Shown in pieces: positions 38,427 through 50,354 of a stretch of DNA of 64,000 bases. Position 1 is the stretch's first letter, and the number at the start of each line of letters is the position of its first letter. Source of the DNA: Viola odorata (taxonomy: Eukaryota > Streptophyta > Magnoliopsida > Malpighiales > Violaceae); contig OY829543.1 in NCBI GenBank assembly GCA_963691705.1, positions 46,542,564 through 46,606,563 of the forward strand, given 5' to 3'. Under the pieces are notes generated by a model that saw only the letters and a program-made list of their open reading frames with translations, was not told the DNA's origin and did not search any database. Made by a program: the position numbers and the translations under genes.

Positions 38427-41400
38427 TTGGTCGAAGAGGGCTACCTTGGGGAATTTGCCACAAAGGCAAGGGAGGAAGCCAGAAATAACCCAACTGGAAA
38501 TACAACTGAGCAGAGGCAAGCGCCCTCGCACGCTACAGGGGCTAACGCAGTTCCCCTCGGGCCAAATAGAGAAGCGCTCGCTATCGATAGCGACCAAATG
38601 CCCATGATAAATATCATTGCAGGGGGAGCACCCTATTGCGAGGAAATTATGCCGCAAACGCCCAACCCTGGAGAAAAGCGCAAACGGGAGAGCGCGCAAA
38701 TGAAAATCGAGGCGATAAGTGCCTTAGACAGAATGATATTGTCTTTCTCAGAGGAGGACGAAAAAGGCATCGTCTTCCCGCATAATGACGCGATGGTTGT
38801 AACGCCCGTCATTGGAAGTCATGGGGTAAGAAGGACCCTTGTCGATAACGGGAGTGCAGTGAATCTATTTTCATTGGAAGCGTACAACTTGATGAAACGA
38901 CCTGACGGTGAGCTATCGTCTTGCACGAGGCCAATTATTGGGATTGATGGAGTACCGATTCCGGTAGCCGGAATAACATCCCTGCCGGTGTACTTCCGAG
39001 AAGACACATCCAAACGCTCCGAAGAGCTATTATTTCTGGTCGTAGACCTAACGTTACCGTATAATGCCATTTTGGGGCGACCATTCCTTAATCGTTTTGG
39101 AGTGGCCATATCTCAAAAACACCTGCGGATGAAATATCCCTCATGGGACGGCGTGGTCTCAATCAAAGGGGACCAAAAGCTGGCAGCCGAATGCTACTTA
39201 CTTATGACTCAAAAGAGTTGTGACCGCTACGTTTGCGTGGCAGACGACCCTTTCAATGAAAAAGAAGAAAAGCGCACTCAGCCGCTAGATCAGATGGTAT
39301 CAATCCCTATCGGTAAAGATAGTGAAACGAATCTCTTAGCCAGTGAGAAATTAAGCCTTGAAGAGAACGCGCAATTAATCCGGTTGTTGAGGAAATGCAA
39401 GGGAGAGTTTGCGTGGAAACCAACAGACATGCCCGGAATCTCTCGAGAGGTCGCAGAACACCGGCTGAACGTTAGTCCTGAGGCCAAGCCTGTTCAACAA
39501 AGGCGACGTGCTTTTTCATCGGAAAAGATAGCAGCCATCGAAAAGGAGTTGCTAAAGCTCACAGAGGCGGGGTTCATTCGAGAAGTCCAGTACCCGACCT
39601 GGCTAGCTAATCCTGTGTTAGTCCCAAAGCCTAACGGGGACTGGCGCATGTGCATCGACTTTACTGACCTAAATAATGCTTGTCCCAAGGACTGCTATCC
39701 CCTTCCGCGAATAGATCAGCTAGTCGATCAAACCGCTGGGTATGCTTATCTAAGCTCCCTAGATGCGAATTCCGGATATCACCAAATCCCTATGGCCGTA
39801 GAGGACGAAGAAAAAACTGCCTTCATCACTCCTAGGGCTACATACTGCTATACTGCAATGCCGTTTGGGCTAAAGAATGCTGGTGCAACATTTCAGCATA
39901 TGGCAAACAAAGTTTTTGAAAATCAAATCGGGAGAAATGTAGAGGCCTACGTAGACGACATCCTGATCAAAAGTCGGAGTTTCAGAGAACACCTTGCTGA
40001 CTTGGAAGAAGTTTTCAATGTGATGAGAAAGCACAAGATGAAGTTAAACCCGCGGAAGTGCATGTTTGCATTCCAAACGGGAAAATTCTTGGGCTATGTG
40101 GTCAGCCAGAAGGGCATCCAACCCAACCCGTCAAAGATAAAAGCCATCCAGGATATGATATCCCCACGAACTGTCAAAGAGATACAGAAGTTAACCGGGC
40201 GCATCATTGCGTTGGGGCGATTCATATCTAAGCAAGGCGAGAGATGTTTGCCTTTCTTCAAAGTCATCCGCAACAAGGCTCCCTTTGGATGGACAGAGGA
40301 ATGTGAGAAAGCGTTTGCAGGACTAAAAGCTTACCTATCATCAGATTTAGTGCTGACGAGGCCCGAGCCCGGCGATGAACTATATCTATATTTGGGAATA
40401 GCTGACGAGGTAGTCAGCGTCGTCCTTGTGCGAAGTGAAGGGTACGTGCATCGTCCTGTATTCTTCGTGAGTCACATATTGAAAGATGCTGAACTGCGAT
40501 ACGCTCCTATCGAGAAGATAGCACTCGCTCTAGTGCAAGCCACGAGAAAGATGGATCGATACTTCCAAGCCCACCCCGTCATTGTACTCACGGATCAGCC
40601 GTTGAGAAGAATCTTCAGAAAACCCGAATCTTCAGGAAGAATGCTAATTTGGGGTATCGAGCTCGAACAATACGGGCTGCAATACAAAGCTAGACCGGCC
40701 GTTAAAGCCCAAGCGTTAGCTGATTTCATAGCTGAGTGCACATTCACAAAGGACACAAAGATAGATCTGTTGGAGGAAGAAGCAGAAAGTCCATGCCTAC
40801 CGTCTCCGGAGACATATACAGATACGTGGGTCATCCACGTAGATGGAGCAAAAAATTAAGAATTAGCTGGCGCAGGAGTTTTCTTAGTTGGACCAAACGG
40901 CCTGGAGATGCGATACGCCATCAGAATCCTGCAGCCATTGTCCAACAATGAGGCTGAATACGAAGCGCTGCTGGCAGGACTCAGAATTGGAAACAGTTTC
41001 TCTATCGGAGCCACTCCTGGTGTGGAGAAGGAAGACAGAACACGTTTAAAGATCCGAGGAGATTCCAAGCTAATAATGGATCAGGTTCTGGGGAACTCCC
41101 AAGCCAGAGAACCCATCATGGCCCAATACTTAGCCAAAGTGAAGCATGAGCTGTCAAAGATACAGGAAAAAGGCACCCTGGTCACCTTTGAGCACATTCC
41201 TAGAGAAAACAATGAGGAGGCCGATAGCCTCGCCAAGATGGCAGCCAATCCGGAAGCCTCAATACCCAGTGACGTACGCTATGGAGAACTACCTACACCT
41301 TCTTTCATGGAAGAGCAGGCATCGCTCTGTGTGGAAGAAATGGAAAATGATTGGAGGATCCCAGTGATAGAATATCTGAAACATGATAAACTACCGGGAG

Positions 41401-42587
41401 ACCAGACAGAGAGAAAGAAAGTCCTAAAACGGGCAGCACGATGCACATATTATAACGGAGAGTTAATACGAAGATGTTTCTCCAATCCGGCCGCTAAATG
41501 CCTAACGGAGCAAGAAGGCTTACATGTGTTACGTGAAATTCACGAAGGGATATGTGGCATGCACATTGCTAGCGGCACTCTGGCATCCCAAGTCTTTCGG
41601 TCGGGATTTTACTGGCCCACCATTCGACGAGATTGTCATAACTTTGTGAAAACCTGTCAGAAATGCCAGGAATATGCTAAGATTCCTCGAAAACCTGCTG
41701 TGCCAATTTCAGAAATAGTCGCACCGTGCCCGTTTGTAAAATGGGGGATTGACATCCTGGGCCCGTTTCCAAAGGCCAGATCTCAGTTAAAATTTGTGGT
41801 CGTAGCGGTAGACTACTTCACAAAGTGGGCCGAAGCTGAGGCGTTAGCTACCATCACCACCGAAAAAATTTGGCGTTTCTTCAAACACCAAGTCATCATG
41901 CGATTTGGAGTACCACGCGTGCTAGTTAGCGACAACGGGACACAATTTACAAGCCAGTTCTTCAGGGATCAATGTGCAGAGTTCCAGATAGAGCAAAGAT
42001 TCTCCTCTGTGGCACATCCCCAAACCAACGGCCAGGCGGAAGTAACCAACCGCAGCATCCTTAGTGGCATCAAAAGAAACTTGGAAGGGTCCAAGAAGAA
42101 ATGGCCAGACGAATTGCCATATATACTATGGGCCTACCGCATGACTGTCAAGGCCAGCACGGGAGAGACCCCGTTCGCGTTAGCATTCGGAACCGAGGCT
42201 GTCACACCAGTCGAGATTGGCATGATGAGCCTCCGGGTGGCTCACTTCAAAGAAGAAAACAATGAAGAAAGGTTACGAGCTAACCTCGATACTATACCAG
42301 AAACACACGAGGAAACCCTCCTGAAAACCCTGCACTACAAAAGCAAAATGGCACAATATCACAACCGGCAAGTGAGGGAGTGATTGCTCAAAACCGGAGA
42401 TTTAGTGCTCAGAGACAGACGGGCAGCAGGACAACGTATGGGAAAACTCAGTCCAAACTGGGATGGACCGTATCGTGTCACCCGCATTGTGGGAAAAGGA
42501 GCATACCATCTGGAAACGCTCGAGGGAACGCCCCTGCAAAACTCTTGGAACATCGCTCGGTTGAGGCTATACCACGCCAGGAGCTAA
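38427..42587 (+). pseudogene. pol of element B: protease, RT, RNase H, archaeal-type RNase H, integrase (broken)
   Basis: One frame with two in-frame stops, TAA at 40857-40859 and TGA at 42381-42383, ending at TAA 42585-42587. Domains: protease (VDNGSAVNLFSL, AILGRPFLNRF); RT (MCIDFTDLNNACPKDCYPLP, YVDDILIKS at about 39950-39975); first RNase H (YLGIADEVVSVVLV, with the usual catalytic acids partly lost); second, archaeal-type RNase H (HVDGA, SNNEAEYEALLAGL, GDSKLIMDQV, NEEADSLAKMA); integrase with HHCC finger (CQKCQEYA) and D,D-E core ([29 protein letters not shown]). A C-terminal small barrel (WDGPYRVTRIVGKGAYHL) completes it. The dual RNase H places it in Tat. Confidence 0.92.
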
Positions 42588-42679
42588 TCGGGTAACATCA
42601 AAGTTATTCTAATAAATGAATATTGAGATATTCACTGTGCGTTTGCTACTGGTAATATGCAGGTAGCGAAGAATGCCAG

Positions 42680-43159
42680 GAGTGAAAATCCTATCCTTGT
42701 GATGGCTGGTCCTGATCAGACAGCTCACTAAGACGAGGCACGCCCTGGCATAACAAGGCGTTTGGGAGTGAAAATCCTATCCTTGTGGTAACCGTGCTCA
42801 CATAGACGACCCATTAAGACGAGGCACGACCCCAAACGGCTCCCCGGAGTGAAAATCCTATCCTTGCGGCAACCGTGCTCACATAGACGACCCGTTAAGA
42901 TGAGGCACGCCCCGGAATCCTTGGGAGTGAAATCCTATTCTTGTGGTAACCCCATAAGGAGAGGCACGCCCCAAGGAGAGACCAACTCCATCCTGGAAGT
43001 GAAAATCCTATCCTTGTGGTAACCGTGCTCACATAGACGGCTCATTGAGACGAGGCACGATTCCACGGACGTGAGGTACAATGCTTGGGGGTGAAAAGTC
43101 CTATCCTTGTGATGGCTGGTCCTGATCAGACAACTCACTAAGATGAGGCACTCCCCAAA
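42680..43159 (+). repeat. Six irregular tandem units (72-92 bp) in the 3' region of element B
   Basis: GAGTGAAAATCCTATCCTTG recurs at about 42680, 42766, 42847, 42925, 42997 and 43090. GTAACCGTGCTCACATAGAC and GACGAGGCACG fall in the middle and end of most units. Spacing varies through small indels. Confidence 0.88.
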
Positions 43160-43545
43160 GCCTATCTGTGGTGAAAGGAAACAAAGAAATCCTAACTAGT
43201 AGCCGTGCGGTTGATACCCGGTGAAGCGATGTTGGAGCCTATCTGTGGCGAAAGGAAACAAAGAAATCCTAACTAGTAGCCGCGCGGTTGATACCCGGTG
43301 AAGCGATGTTGGAGCCTATCTGTGGCGAAAGGAAACAAAGAAATCCTAACTAGTAGCCGCGCGGTTGATACCCGGTGAAGCGATGTTGGAGCCTATCTGT
43401 GGCGAAAAGAAACAAAGAAATCCTAACTAGTAGCCGCGCGGTTGATACCCGGTGAAGCGATGTTGGAACCTATCTGTGGCGAAAAGAAATAAAAGAAATC
43501 CTAACTAGTAGCCGCGCGGTCGATACCCGGTGAAACAATGACGGA
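43160..43545 (+). repeat. Five tandem copies of a 77-bp unit in element B
   Basis: GCCTATCTGTGGCGAAAGG starts units at 43160, 43237, 43314, 43391 and 43468, exactly 77 bp apart. Each has AACTAGTAGCCGCGCGGTTG and ACCCGGTGAAGCGATG. Units are nearly identical, and only the first and last vary more. Confidence 0.93.
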
Positions 43546-43975
43546 GAGGTGACCATACTGCAACAACAACGTTGAAACAGACGTAAAGCCCCCTCTGACA
43601 ACGAGGGACGGCAGGAATATGAGTGCAGCAGATGCGGAAGCAACGCTGATTTACTCTCAGAAATGCTATCGGAGGATATAATGGACATGCTACTTGAATG
43701 CAGCTGATGAAAAGCTAACGGGATACAACGCGAAACTATGTGTCTATGGAAACCTAACGCCAAACGTCCCATGCGGACAAGTGATCAAACGGCATTATGA
43801 AGAAAAGCAGATAAAGAACTTCTATCAAAAAAGAGTGGATTAGTCAAGTCAAGGCCGACATCGTTTAAAGTACAAAATATGGACAGACCCGTCAGCCACA
43901 AAAATGTAAAACATCTAAACAACAAAAAGTCTAAAGATTGGGCTGCGCGTTGACCCCTCCTTGCTGAGCAGCCTT
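43546..43975. other. Spacer between the repeats and the antisense genes of element B
   Basis: No conserved coding sequence is seen on either strand. It would contain the 3' UTR of the antisense gene ending at 43976. Confidence 0.4.
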
Positions 43976-46211
43976 TCACTGGTAGAAACCGCTATCAGTA
44001 ATGGTTGAGGCTCTCTTGTCAAAATACGCAGAGAGATCGTCAATACGGAGCTCCTCAACTCCATAATGATGCATCACGGCTTCTGAGATGATTCCCCCAC
44101 CCTGCTCTAAGTACCAACGGTTCTTCTCAGCGTTAAGGGAGGAATCGGCAGATAGCTCAGCGTTTCTCTGTCTCTCCAGACGTAGGCTATTCTCCTCCTG
44201 AGAGAGGCGTATGGCCAGATCAGCGCGTTGTCGCTTCTCCTCCTCCAAAGCCAACTTAGCGGCCTCCAACTCTTGTTTAACCGCGGTAGCCTCTCCCCGA
44301 GCAGTCTCCATACCTTCGTTGGCAGCAGCAAGGGCATTTTCAAGACGTTGTCGCTCTTCCAGCAGCCTGTTTATCTCTCCTTGCCCGTTAGCTGCAGCTC
44401 TGGCATTCTCCTCATCCATATAGTGAAGATGGCAAAGTATAGAAAACGCCTGAGAGCGAAGGAAATTGATGCGCCCCTGCTCGCCCGGAGCCACAAAGGC
44501 ATCCCTCTCTCTTGGAAGAGACAAAATCTCTGCCACCAGATAAGCGGTAGAAGAAATCACGGTCTCATGATCAGCATCGGCAGGAAACTGCAGAATACTG
44601 TCCCTAAAGGAGCGTAAGCTAACGTGATGAGTCGGTAGGAGAGGAGGCTCGTATGGAGAGATACCAGCCATTAAGGCAGGGGCGGGGCCACCCCTCGCAA
44701 TAGTTGGATGAGGCATCGGAACAAAGAACAATGCACCAGGAGAAGTTGGCCGGCTAGTGGAGCCCTCCACGTTAGGCATTGAGACCTCATTACCTCCGGG
44801 CACCTCAGGATTAAGGGCATCAGAATCATAGCCCGTTGGGGTGTGCGCAGAATGAATCGGAGAACCAGGAGGCACATGGGGTTGACCGCCAAAATCAACA
44901 GGTTCAGATTGATCAGCAGACGCACCCTCGCCCCCAAGGGCACTCGAACTACGATTGGCGGCCGAGGAAGAAGGGTTATTCTGAAGATCATAGCGAGCCT
45001 TCTTCTGACGCTCGCGAAGGACATCGGCGATACCTATATCTCCCTGGGAGGTAGAGGGGACAGAAGCAGCAACCACTTCCTAAATAACGCAGAACGTGAT
45101 AAGGAAACCGTGCAAAAAGAAAGACAAAAGTTTTAAAAAATAAGAAAAATGCTCACCTGAGTGGTGGAGGACACAAGAGGAATCCCAACAGGAATCGGAT
45201 CAACCGTAGCTTCTGAAGAGACAACAGTCTGGGACGAAACGGATGGGGCAGCACGTGCTTTCCTAGGCCTTTTCTGTCTTACAATCCGAGGGCCCGTAAC
45301 GTTAGCGGTAGCCTCCCCTTCCTCGGCGTTAGCAGCAGCAGCCCTAGCTTCAGCGGCAACCTTCTTTTTCGCCTGCTGTTTCCTCCTCCTCCGGAAATAC
45401 TCGGGCTCCCAACCAGGCGGAGGCACTGCACAGTCATTAAACGTTAGCGTTAGTACTTCTTGACAACGCAAAGGAAAAAGGTTAAACGCTCACCCTTCTT
45501 GCACTGTTCCACGGGCAACCCGTTGGCCACTTTTCGGGCATCAACGCTAAAATCAAATTGAAGCAGAGTCTTCAACCAGCCATCCTCCGGGTCGGAAAGG
45601 GGTTTCCGATGACCCCAAGCCCCATCTTTAATTGTTTCGTTGAAGCCAGCCCTCCACAACGGCTCAGGCAGATCAACAATAAAAAATTCCTCTTTCCAGT
45701 GAGGAATAGAAGACTCAATGCCCATAAGTTTCTAGGTAAAGGGCTTCAAAGAACCGTCTTCGTAGCGAGGCGATATCGATATCACCCCTTTACGGGAATA
45801 CAATTGGAAAATATCATGAAGCAACGCTAAAGTGGGAGATTCTATTCCCTTGAAACGACACAGTGCGGCAAAAGCACTAACAACGCAAATTGCGTTAGGA
45901 CTCAACTGAGCCGGAGCCAAATCAGAATCAGCCAACAATAATTTTACAAGCGGGTCAAGAGGGAGACGAAACCCATGATCGAAGAGCTTAACATACAGCA
46001 TTCTACTATTTTCGGGCAAAATGTTGTTCAGTCGAAGCGACTCAGAAGCAGGATACACGGGATATTCCTTGGGAAATCGTGCAGAAAACCCAGCAAGTCT
46101 ACGGTTAATTAAGGGCAGCGTGTACAGAGAAGTGGGAGTGGTATCAATTACTTCTTCCCCGGAGGACCTTTGAGGGTCTCCTTCTTCAGAGGATTTTTTA
46201 GTTCTAGCCAT
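43976..46211 (-). pseudogene. Antisense gene a of element B, three exons, one stop
   Basis: Exons 45494-46211, 45157-45425 and 43976-45079 (minus strand) join in phase for 697 codons. The first exon (MARTKKSSEEGD...) carries a conserved helical domain (LYVKLFDHGFRLPLDPLVKL, QLSPNAICVVSAFAALC, PHWKEEFFIVDLPEPLW) that resembles the family databases call putative gypsy-type transposon protein (Transposase_28); that match is from memory. Exon 2 is basic and Ala-rich (RRRRKQQAKKKVAAEARAAA). Exon 3 has Ser/Pro-rich linkers and a long coiled coil (LLEERQRLENALAAANEGME). The only break is TAG at 45732-45734. A TATA-like GGATAAATAC stands at 46317-46326. It is a paralogue of gene b, with the first intron in the same place and phase. 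Confidence 0.72.
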
Positions 46212-46827
46212 GGCCAACAAGGAAGAAACGAAGAGAAAAGAAAAAGACGGGTACCTTGTACCTTCGTGAAAGAGAACGCGAGGAGTCTCGAACCAGAAAG
46301 AGAGAACGGCGCAAAGTATTTATCCAAAGGCAACAACGTATAAGGGAAAGATGGAAAAAGAAAAGACGGTAGAAGAAACAATAGATATAACCCTGAAAGG
46401 ACACGACCAGTCAGCAGCAGACACGTGGCGGGGTAGCGCGTCATAAAGTAAGGCACACGCCAGAAGGTGCAAATTTGAAATAAGGACGACACGCTTCTGC
46501 ATTCGCAACTCCCTAGGAGACGCTTGCTCCAAACGCCTCTCTGTGGAAGGACATGTGTCTTCTTTCATCATTACCCTTCAAGTCGCATTAAATGAGGGAC
46601 AGAGGGATTGATTAAAAAACATAAAAAGCAGCGCTGGCCTTGCCAAACGGCGCGATGATACAAAGAAGATAAAGAAGGAATAAACGGTAATATCATACAG
46701 TACGACAAAGGATACAAAGCGTTAGCATTATTACAAGAGAAACAATGTTCGAATGGTTTTCAAGAAATAACAAAAGAAGAGACAACAACAAGAAAAACAA
46801 GGAAAGGCCCAGGCACCATCGCTAGCG
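46212..46827. other. Spacer between antisense genes a and b
   Basis: Contains the candidate promoter and leader of gene a (TATA-like at 46317-46326, minus strand) and the 3' flank of gene b. No further gene is seen. Confidence 0.4.
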
Positions 46828-48947
46828 TTAGACTTTCTCCCCCGAAGGGCCAGAAGAACCGCTGTCACCTTTGCTAATCTCACCCATCACGATAGAGATG
46901 TAATCAGCTACCTGGGCCGGATCCGAAGGGTTACCTTTGAAACGGGACGCAAACCCAGAAATGAAGACCTCCAGAACCCTCTTCCTCCATAACTCTTCCT
47001 TTAATGACGTCCTAGCAGACCCCTCATCTCGAGCAAGTATCTCTTCGCGGAGAAAAAGATTTTTCTTCTTTTCTAGCGCCAATTCCGCCTCCAGAACTTC
47101 TATCTTGGCTTTCCCGATAGATTTTTCTCTGTCCAATTCCGTTTGGGATGATTCACAAAGACGCGTCAGCAACCTAGAGTGCTCCACCGCCTTCTCAAGC
47201 TGCACCCTTGCAACACACAATGCGCTGGAAAAATTACGTGACTCGCGATCGTGAATTTCGAATTGATAATTCAGATGGCGGAAGAAGTCCAGAGAATCAT
47301 TCAGAACATGGCGAAAGCGTGCCGAGGGAGGGAGTTGAAGAAATTCCTCTTTCTCCTTTTTGGAACTCAGCATCTCCCCTATCAAGGGTGCAGTAAACTC
47401 ATCTCGAGAAAAAGGTTGGGGAACCCGGACAGCGCGAAGGGCATCAAAGCAAAACCCTGCAAGATTCATACTGTAGGCCGGGGCCCCGTCAGGACCAAGA
47501 TTGATTGAGGGAGGCGGAGAAGAGCCCTGAGGAAAAATACTCTTGAAAGGAGTAAAAAACAGCTGCGGAGTAACCTTAGGCGGTAGCTCAGCAGTCGAAT
47601 CCGCCACAGGAGGCGTGACCACTACGTCAGGAATACAATGAGCAATCGGAGAATCGGGAGCGTCAGATATGGGAGGAGGACATTCCATCGGTAGGCCCTC
47701 TCCCTCAGGAGAACAAGTTTTTTCCAACGCCTCAGCGGCTTCCGTTGGCTGAGAGGCGCCCACCTCAGACGAAACAGCAGGCGTAGAAACAGTTGCCACA
47801 TCCACAGAAGATGTCTCGGTAGCTTGTCCACCAGAGGCCACTCGAAGTTTTTTCCGACGCTGGGAAGCAGCAAGGGAAGAAGCGTGGCAAAGGTCTGACT
47901 TAGCATCCGCATCTTCATCATCGCTAGTAATTACCGTCGTTGCGACAGGCCTGGAGTCCGTCCCCTTGCGACGCTCCGGTAGCCAATTTTCCACAAAGCG
48001 AGAAGTTCGTACAGAGCTAACGGGCCTTCGCCCTCCCCGGGCAACCGTTTTAGTCCTCTTCCTCGAAGGAGGAACGCCACCCCGACTTGAGCCCTCGGCC
48101 GAAGGCGAGGCCGGTAAAGTTTGAAGCGGTGTTACATTCAGAGGAGTACCAGTGTCACCTGCGAATCAACCGTTAGCTTCTTATAGCAAACAAAGCATGC
48201 GAGGACCAAAGTAAAGAAAATATGGAAAGAAATAGGCTCACCCATAACGCACTCTTCCAGAGGCTTGAACAGAGCAAAGGCACGAATACGGTAGTGGGTA
48301 TTCTCGTCTAACAAAGCGTTAGCCTGGTCCAACTCAGTTCTGGACAAAATTGCGGGATTTGTCCAAACGGGACCTATCAGTTCCTGATTGAAATTGATAC
48401 ACCACAAACGTGACGGTAGCTCCAGAACAAAGAAGCTGCTCTTCCAATCAGCTACACCCTTCTTGAAGCCTTGAAAACGTTGCCAAAACGACTGCACGAG
48501 CGCATCATCCCACCGGGGAGTAATCTCGATTAAACAATTGTAGCAAATCATGCTAAAGAATTTGCGAAACAAATTGATAGATGGGGTAAAAATGTTCTTC
48601 AACTCACAAGCGCGAAGAAAAGCATAAACCACACACCAAGAGGAAGGAGTTATCTGGGCAGGATTAAGGCTATACTCCCGCAACAGAGTTAGTATCGACT
48701 CATGAACGAGAAAGCGGAAACCATAAAGGAACATTTTAAAATAAAGAAGCCTACTGTGGCCCCACCCTGGATTATGAAGCCGCATATCACTTCCAGGAAT
48801 AGAAGGCTCATGCCCAGGAGGAAAGGTAATACCATGTTCCTCCAATTCGGCTTTCAGAACCGCATCGCAGGTAAAAATACTCGGTGATTGGGCGACCTCG
48901 GGATCCATGGGCCTAGAGATAATCTGGCGAGGTCTATTCCTAGCCAT
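46828..48947 (-). CDS. Antisense gene b of element B, two exons, fully open
   Basis: Exons 48242-48947 and 46828-48158 (minus strand) join in phase for 678 residues with no stop. Exon 1 (MARNRPRQIISRPMD...) holds the same helical domain as gene a (LYFKMFLYGFRFLVHESIL, PSSWCVVYAFLRACELK, DWKSSFFVLELPSRLW). Exon 2 starts with a basic stretch (PPSRKRTKTVARGGRR), continues with a Ser/Pro/Glu-rich linker and ends in a coiled coil (EAELALEKKKNLFLREEIL). The donor gtgagc and acceptor gcag are canonical. The tandem relationship to gene a suggests duplication within the element. Role unknown. Antisense ORFs are known from some Tat-lineage elements (for example Grande), where their function is also open. 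It is striking that this gene stays intact while pol does not. Confidence 0.75.
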
Positions 48948-49444
48948 AGCAAACCAACAAAAAAGGAAATCTGAGAAGGGACGAATTGATACCTTAAAGG
49001 AGAAGAATCGCAGAGAAATCGGCGGACAGTGACGAGCGGCCGAAAAGGTATTCGGAGAAGAAGACGAAGGAAGACAAAAAGGAAAATTCGAAGTGAGGGC
49101 AAAAGTTTTGAGAAATTGGAGAATGGCCCTTCTTAAAGGATAAAAATGCCACCGCATTAATTGAGTCACCAATCGGGCGAAGACGCGTGTAAAAGAAGTT
49201 GGCCACGTGGAAGCACATTAAAGAAATTTGAAAAAAGAGAAGTTATTCGTCTAGACTCCCCAAAAGGGCGAGACAGTATTGACCCAGTCAGAGTAACCGC
49301 GAAGCGATTGCCTCAGTCAGGCCAACCGCTTGCATTAGCTACCACCAAGAACCAGCAGGCTAACGGAAGAAACGACAAAAAAGGAAAAGTAGAAAGCATC
49401 ATTTTATTCATAAAACGCCAATAGGCGGGTACAATGCAAAACGG
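48948..49444. other. Spacer between antisense genes b and c
   Basis: Should hold the promoter and leader of gene b. I see no convincing TATA box in the first 150 bases upstream of 48947, only an AT-rich TTTTTATCC on the minus strand near 49140. No gene. Confidence 0.35.
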
Positions 49445-49840
49445 CTAATCCTCATCAGGCCAGTAAATGCCATGGTGATAAACCCCGTCATCATCAAGGA
49501 ATGGCATCTTCCCGTCAGCATTCGGGACCGGCTGGTCTGCCTCCCTTTCTGGGCAGGACCCTGACGGGCATGACTTTTCTTTGACACTCGAATCTGCCAA
49601 CCCCGCACCAGCACTGGTGGGAAAATCCTCGTTCAGCGAGCAATCAGGGGAAGAAAAACGTTTGCCACCCTCTTGAATAGCAGAACCAGAAGAAGCCAAA
49701 GTCGCAAAGGGCGTCTTGGAAGTCCGTTTCCCCTGTCTCTTACGACCCTTTCGGCGGACCGGAGGCCTCCATGGTGGCGAAGGAGGGGGATGATCTGAGT
49801 CAGGCGAAGTCGGGGGAGTCGGCAAGGATTCGCGATCCAT
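49445..49840 (-). CDS. Antisense gene c of element B, small Pro/Ser-rich protein
   Basis: 131 residues from ATG at 49840 to TAG at 49445. Pro-rich start (MDRESLPTPPTSPDSDHPPP), a basic patch (VRRKGRKRQGKR), then an acidic, Ser-rich tail ending GVYHHGIYWPDED. No known domain. TATATAAGG stands at 49934-49942 on the minus strand, about 95 bases upstream, a good place for a promoter. It may be a first exon. It sits in the same orientation as a, b and d. Confidence 0.55.
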   Translation of the reverse strand: MDRESLPTPPTSPDSDHPPPSPPWRPPVRRKGRKRQGKRTSKTPFATLASSGSAIQEGGKRFSSPDCSLNEDFPTSAGAGLADSSVKEKSCPSGSCPEREADQPVPNADGKMPFLDDDGVYHHGIYWPDED

Positions 49841-50354
49841 GGAACTTAAGAAATAAAAATCTACCATGTGACCTGCAAAAGCAAAAAAGAAGGAAAATGA
49901 TGGAGATGAACAGGAAAGGGAAACCAAACTCCCTTATATAGCCGAGTAAGCACTGCGATCCTTGAAAAATCAATTAAGACGCCTGGGAAAAATAACTGCA
50001 ATTGCAGAATCCGATCCGTCACAGGCGCATCTGCTCGTTGAACGCACCAATCAAAGGGCACCAAAGAACCGCCCAACCACCTGCCACTGAAAAGACGACC
50101 CTGTAACAGTCAAGACAGAGCATTCATTGCTAATTCCTGGAACACGACCACTGCAATACAATGTCCCGAGGAAGACCCATTTTCAGTTGGGCTCATGACA
50201 AATATTTCCAACCAATAAAGCAAGCAACCAAGCAAGAAAAAGAGAAGACTTGGGAAAAAACTGAGACAGTTATTTATTTATGGCCAGGTGGCCTTAGCGT
50301 TCAAATATGTACAAGAAGCATAAGTAAAACAACAAGAAGAAGCGAAGACAGCGG
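49841..50354 (-). other. Promoter region of gene c and spacer to gene d
   Basis: Contains TATATAAGG (49934-49942, minus strand). Near 50178-50200 it has a partial copy of the purine tract and LTR start of this element (TTTTCAGTTGGGCTCATGACAA). Confidence 0.5.

Noticed and set aside
38076..38699. Minus-strand frame of about 200 codons
   Set aside because: It is a shadow of the gag/pol frame of element B. It has no domain and lies outside the antisense gene cluster.
42680..43545. CRISPR-like look of regularly spaced repeats
   Set aside because: The repeats are head to tail without unique spacers, in a plant retrotransposon 3' region, with no cas genes.
44228..45136. Plus-strand frames of 97-129 codons
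   Set aside because: They lie opposite exon 3 of antisense gene a, whose coding signal (coiled coil, phase-matched introns) is much stronger.
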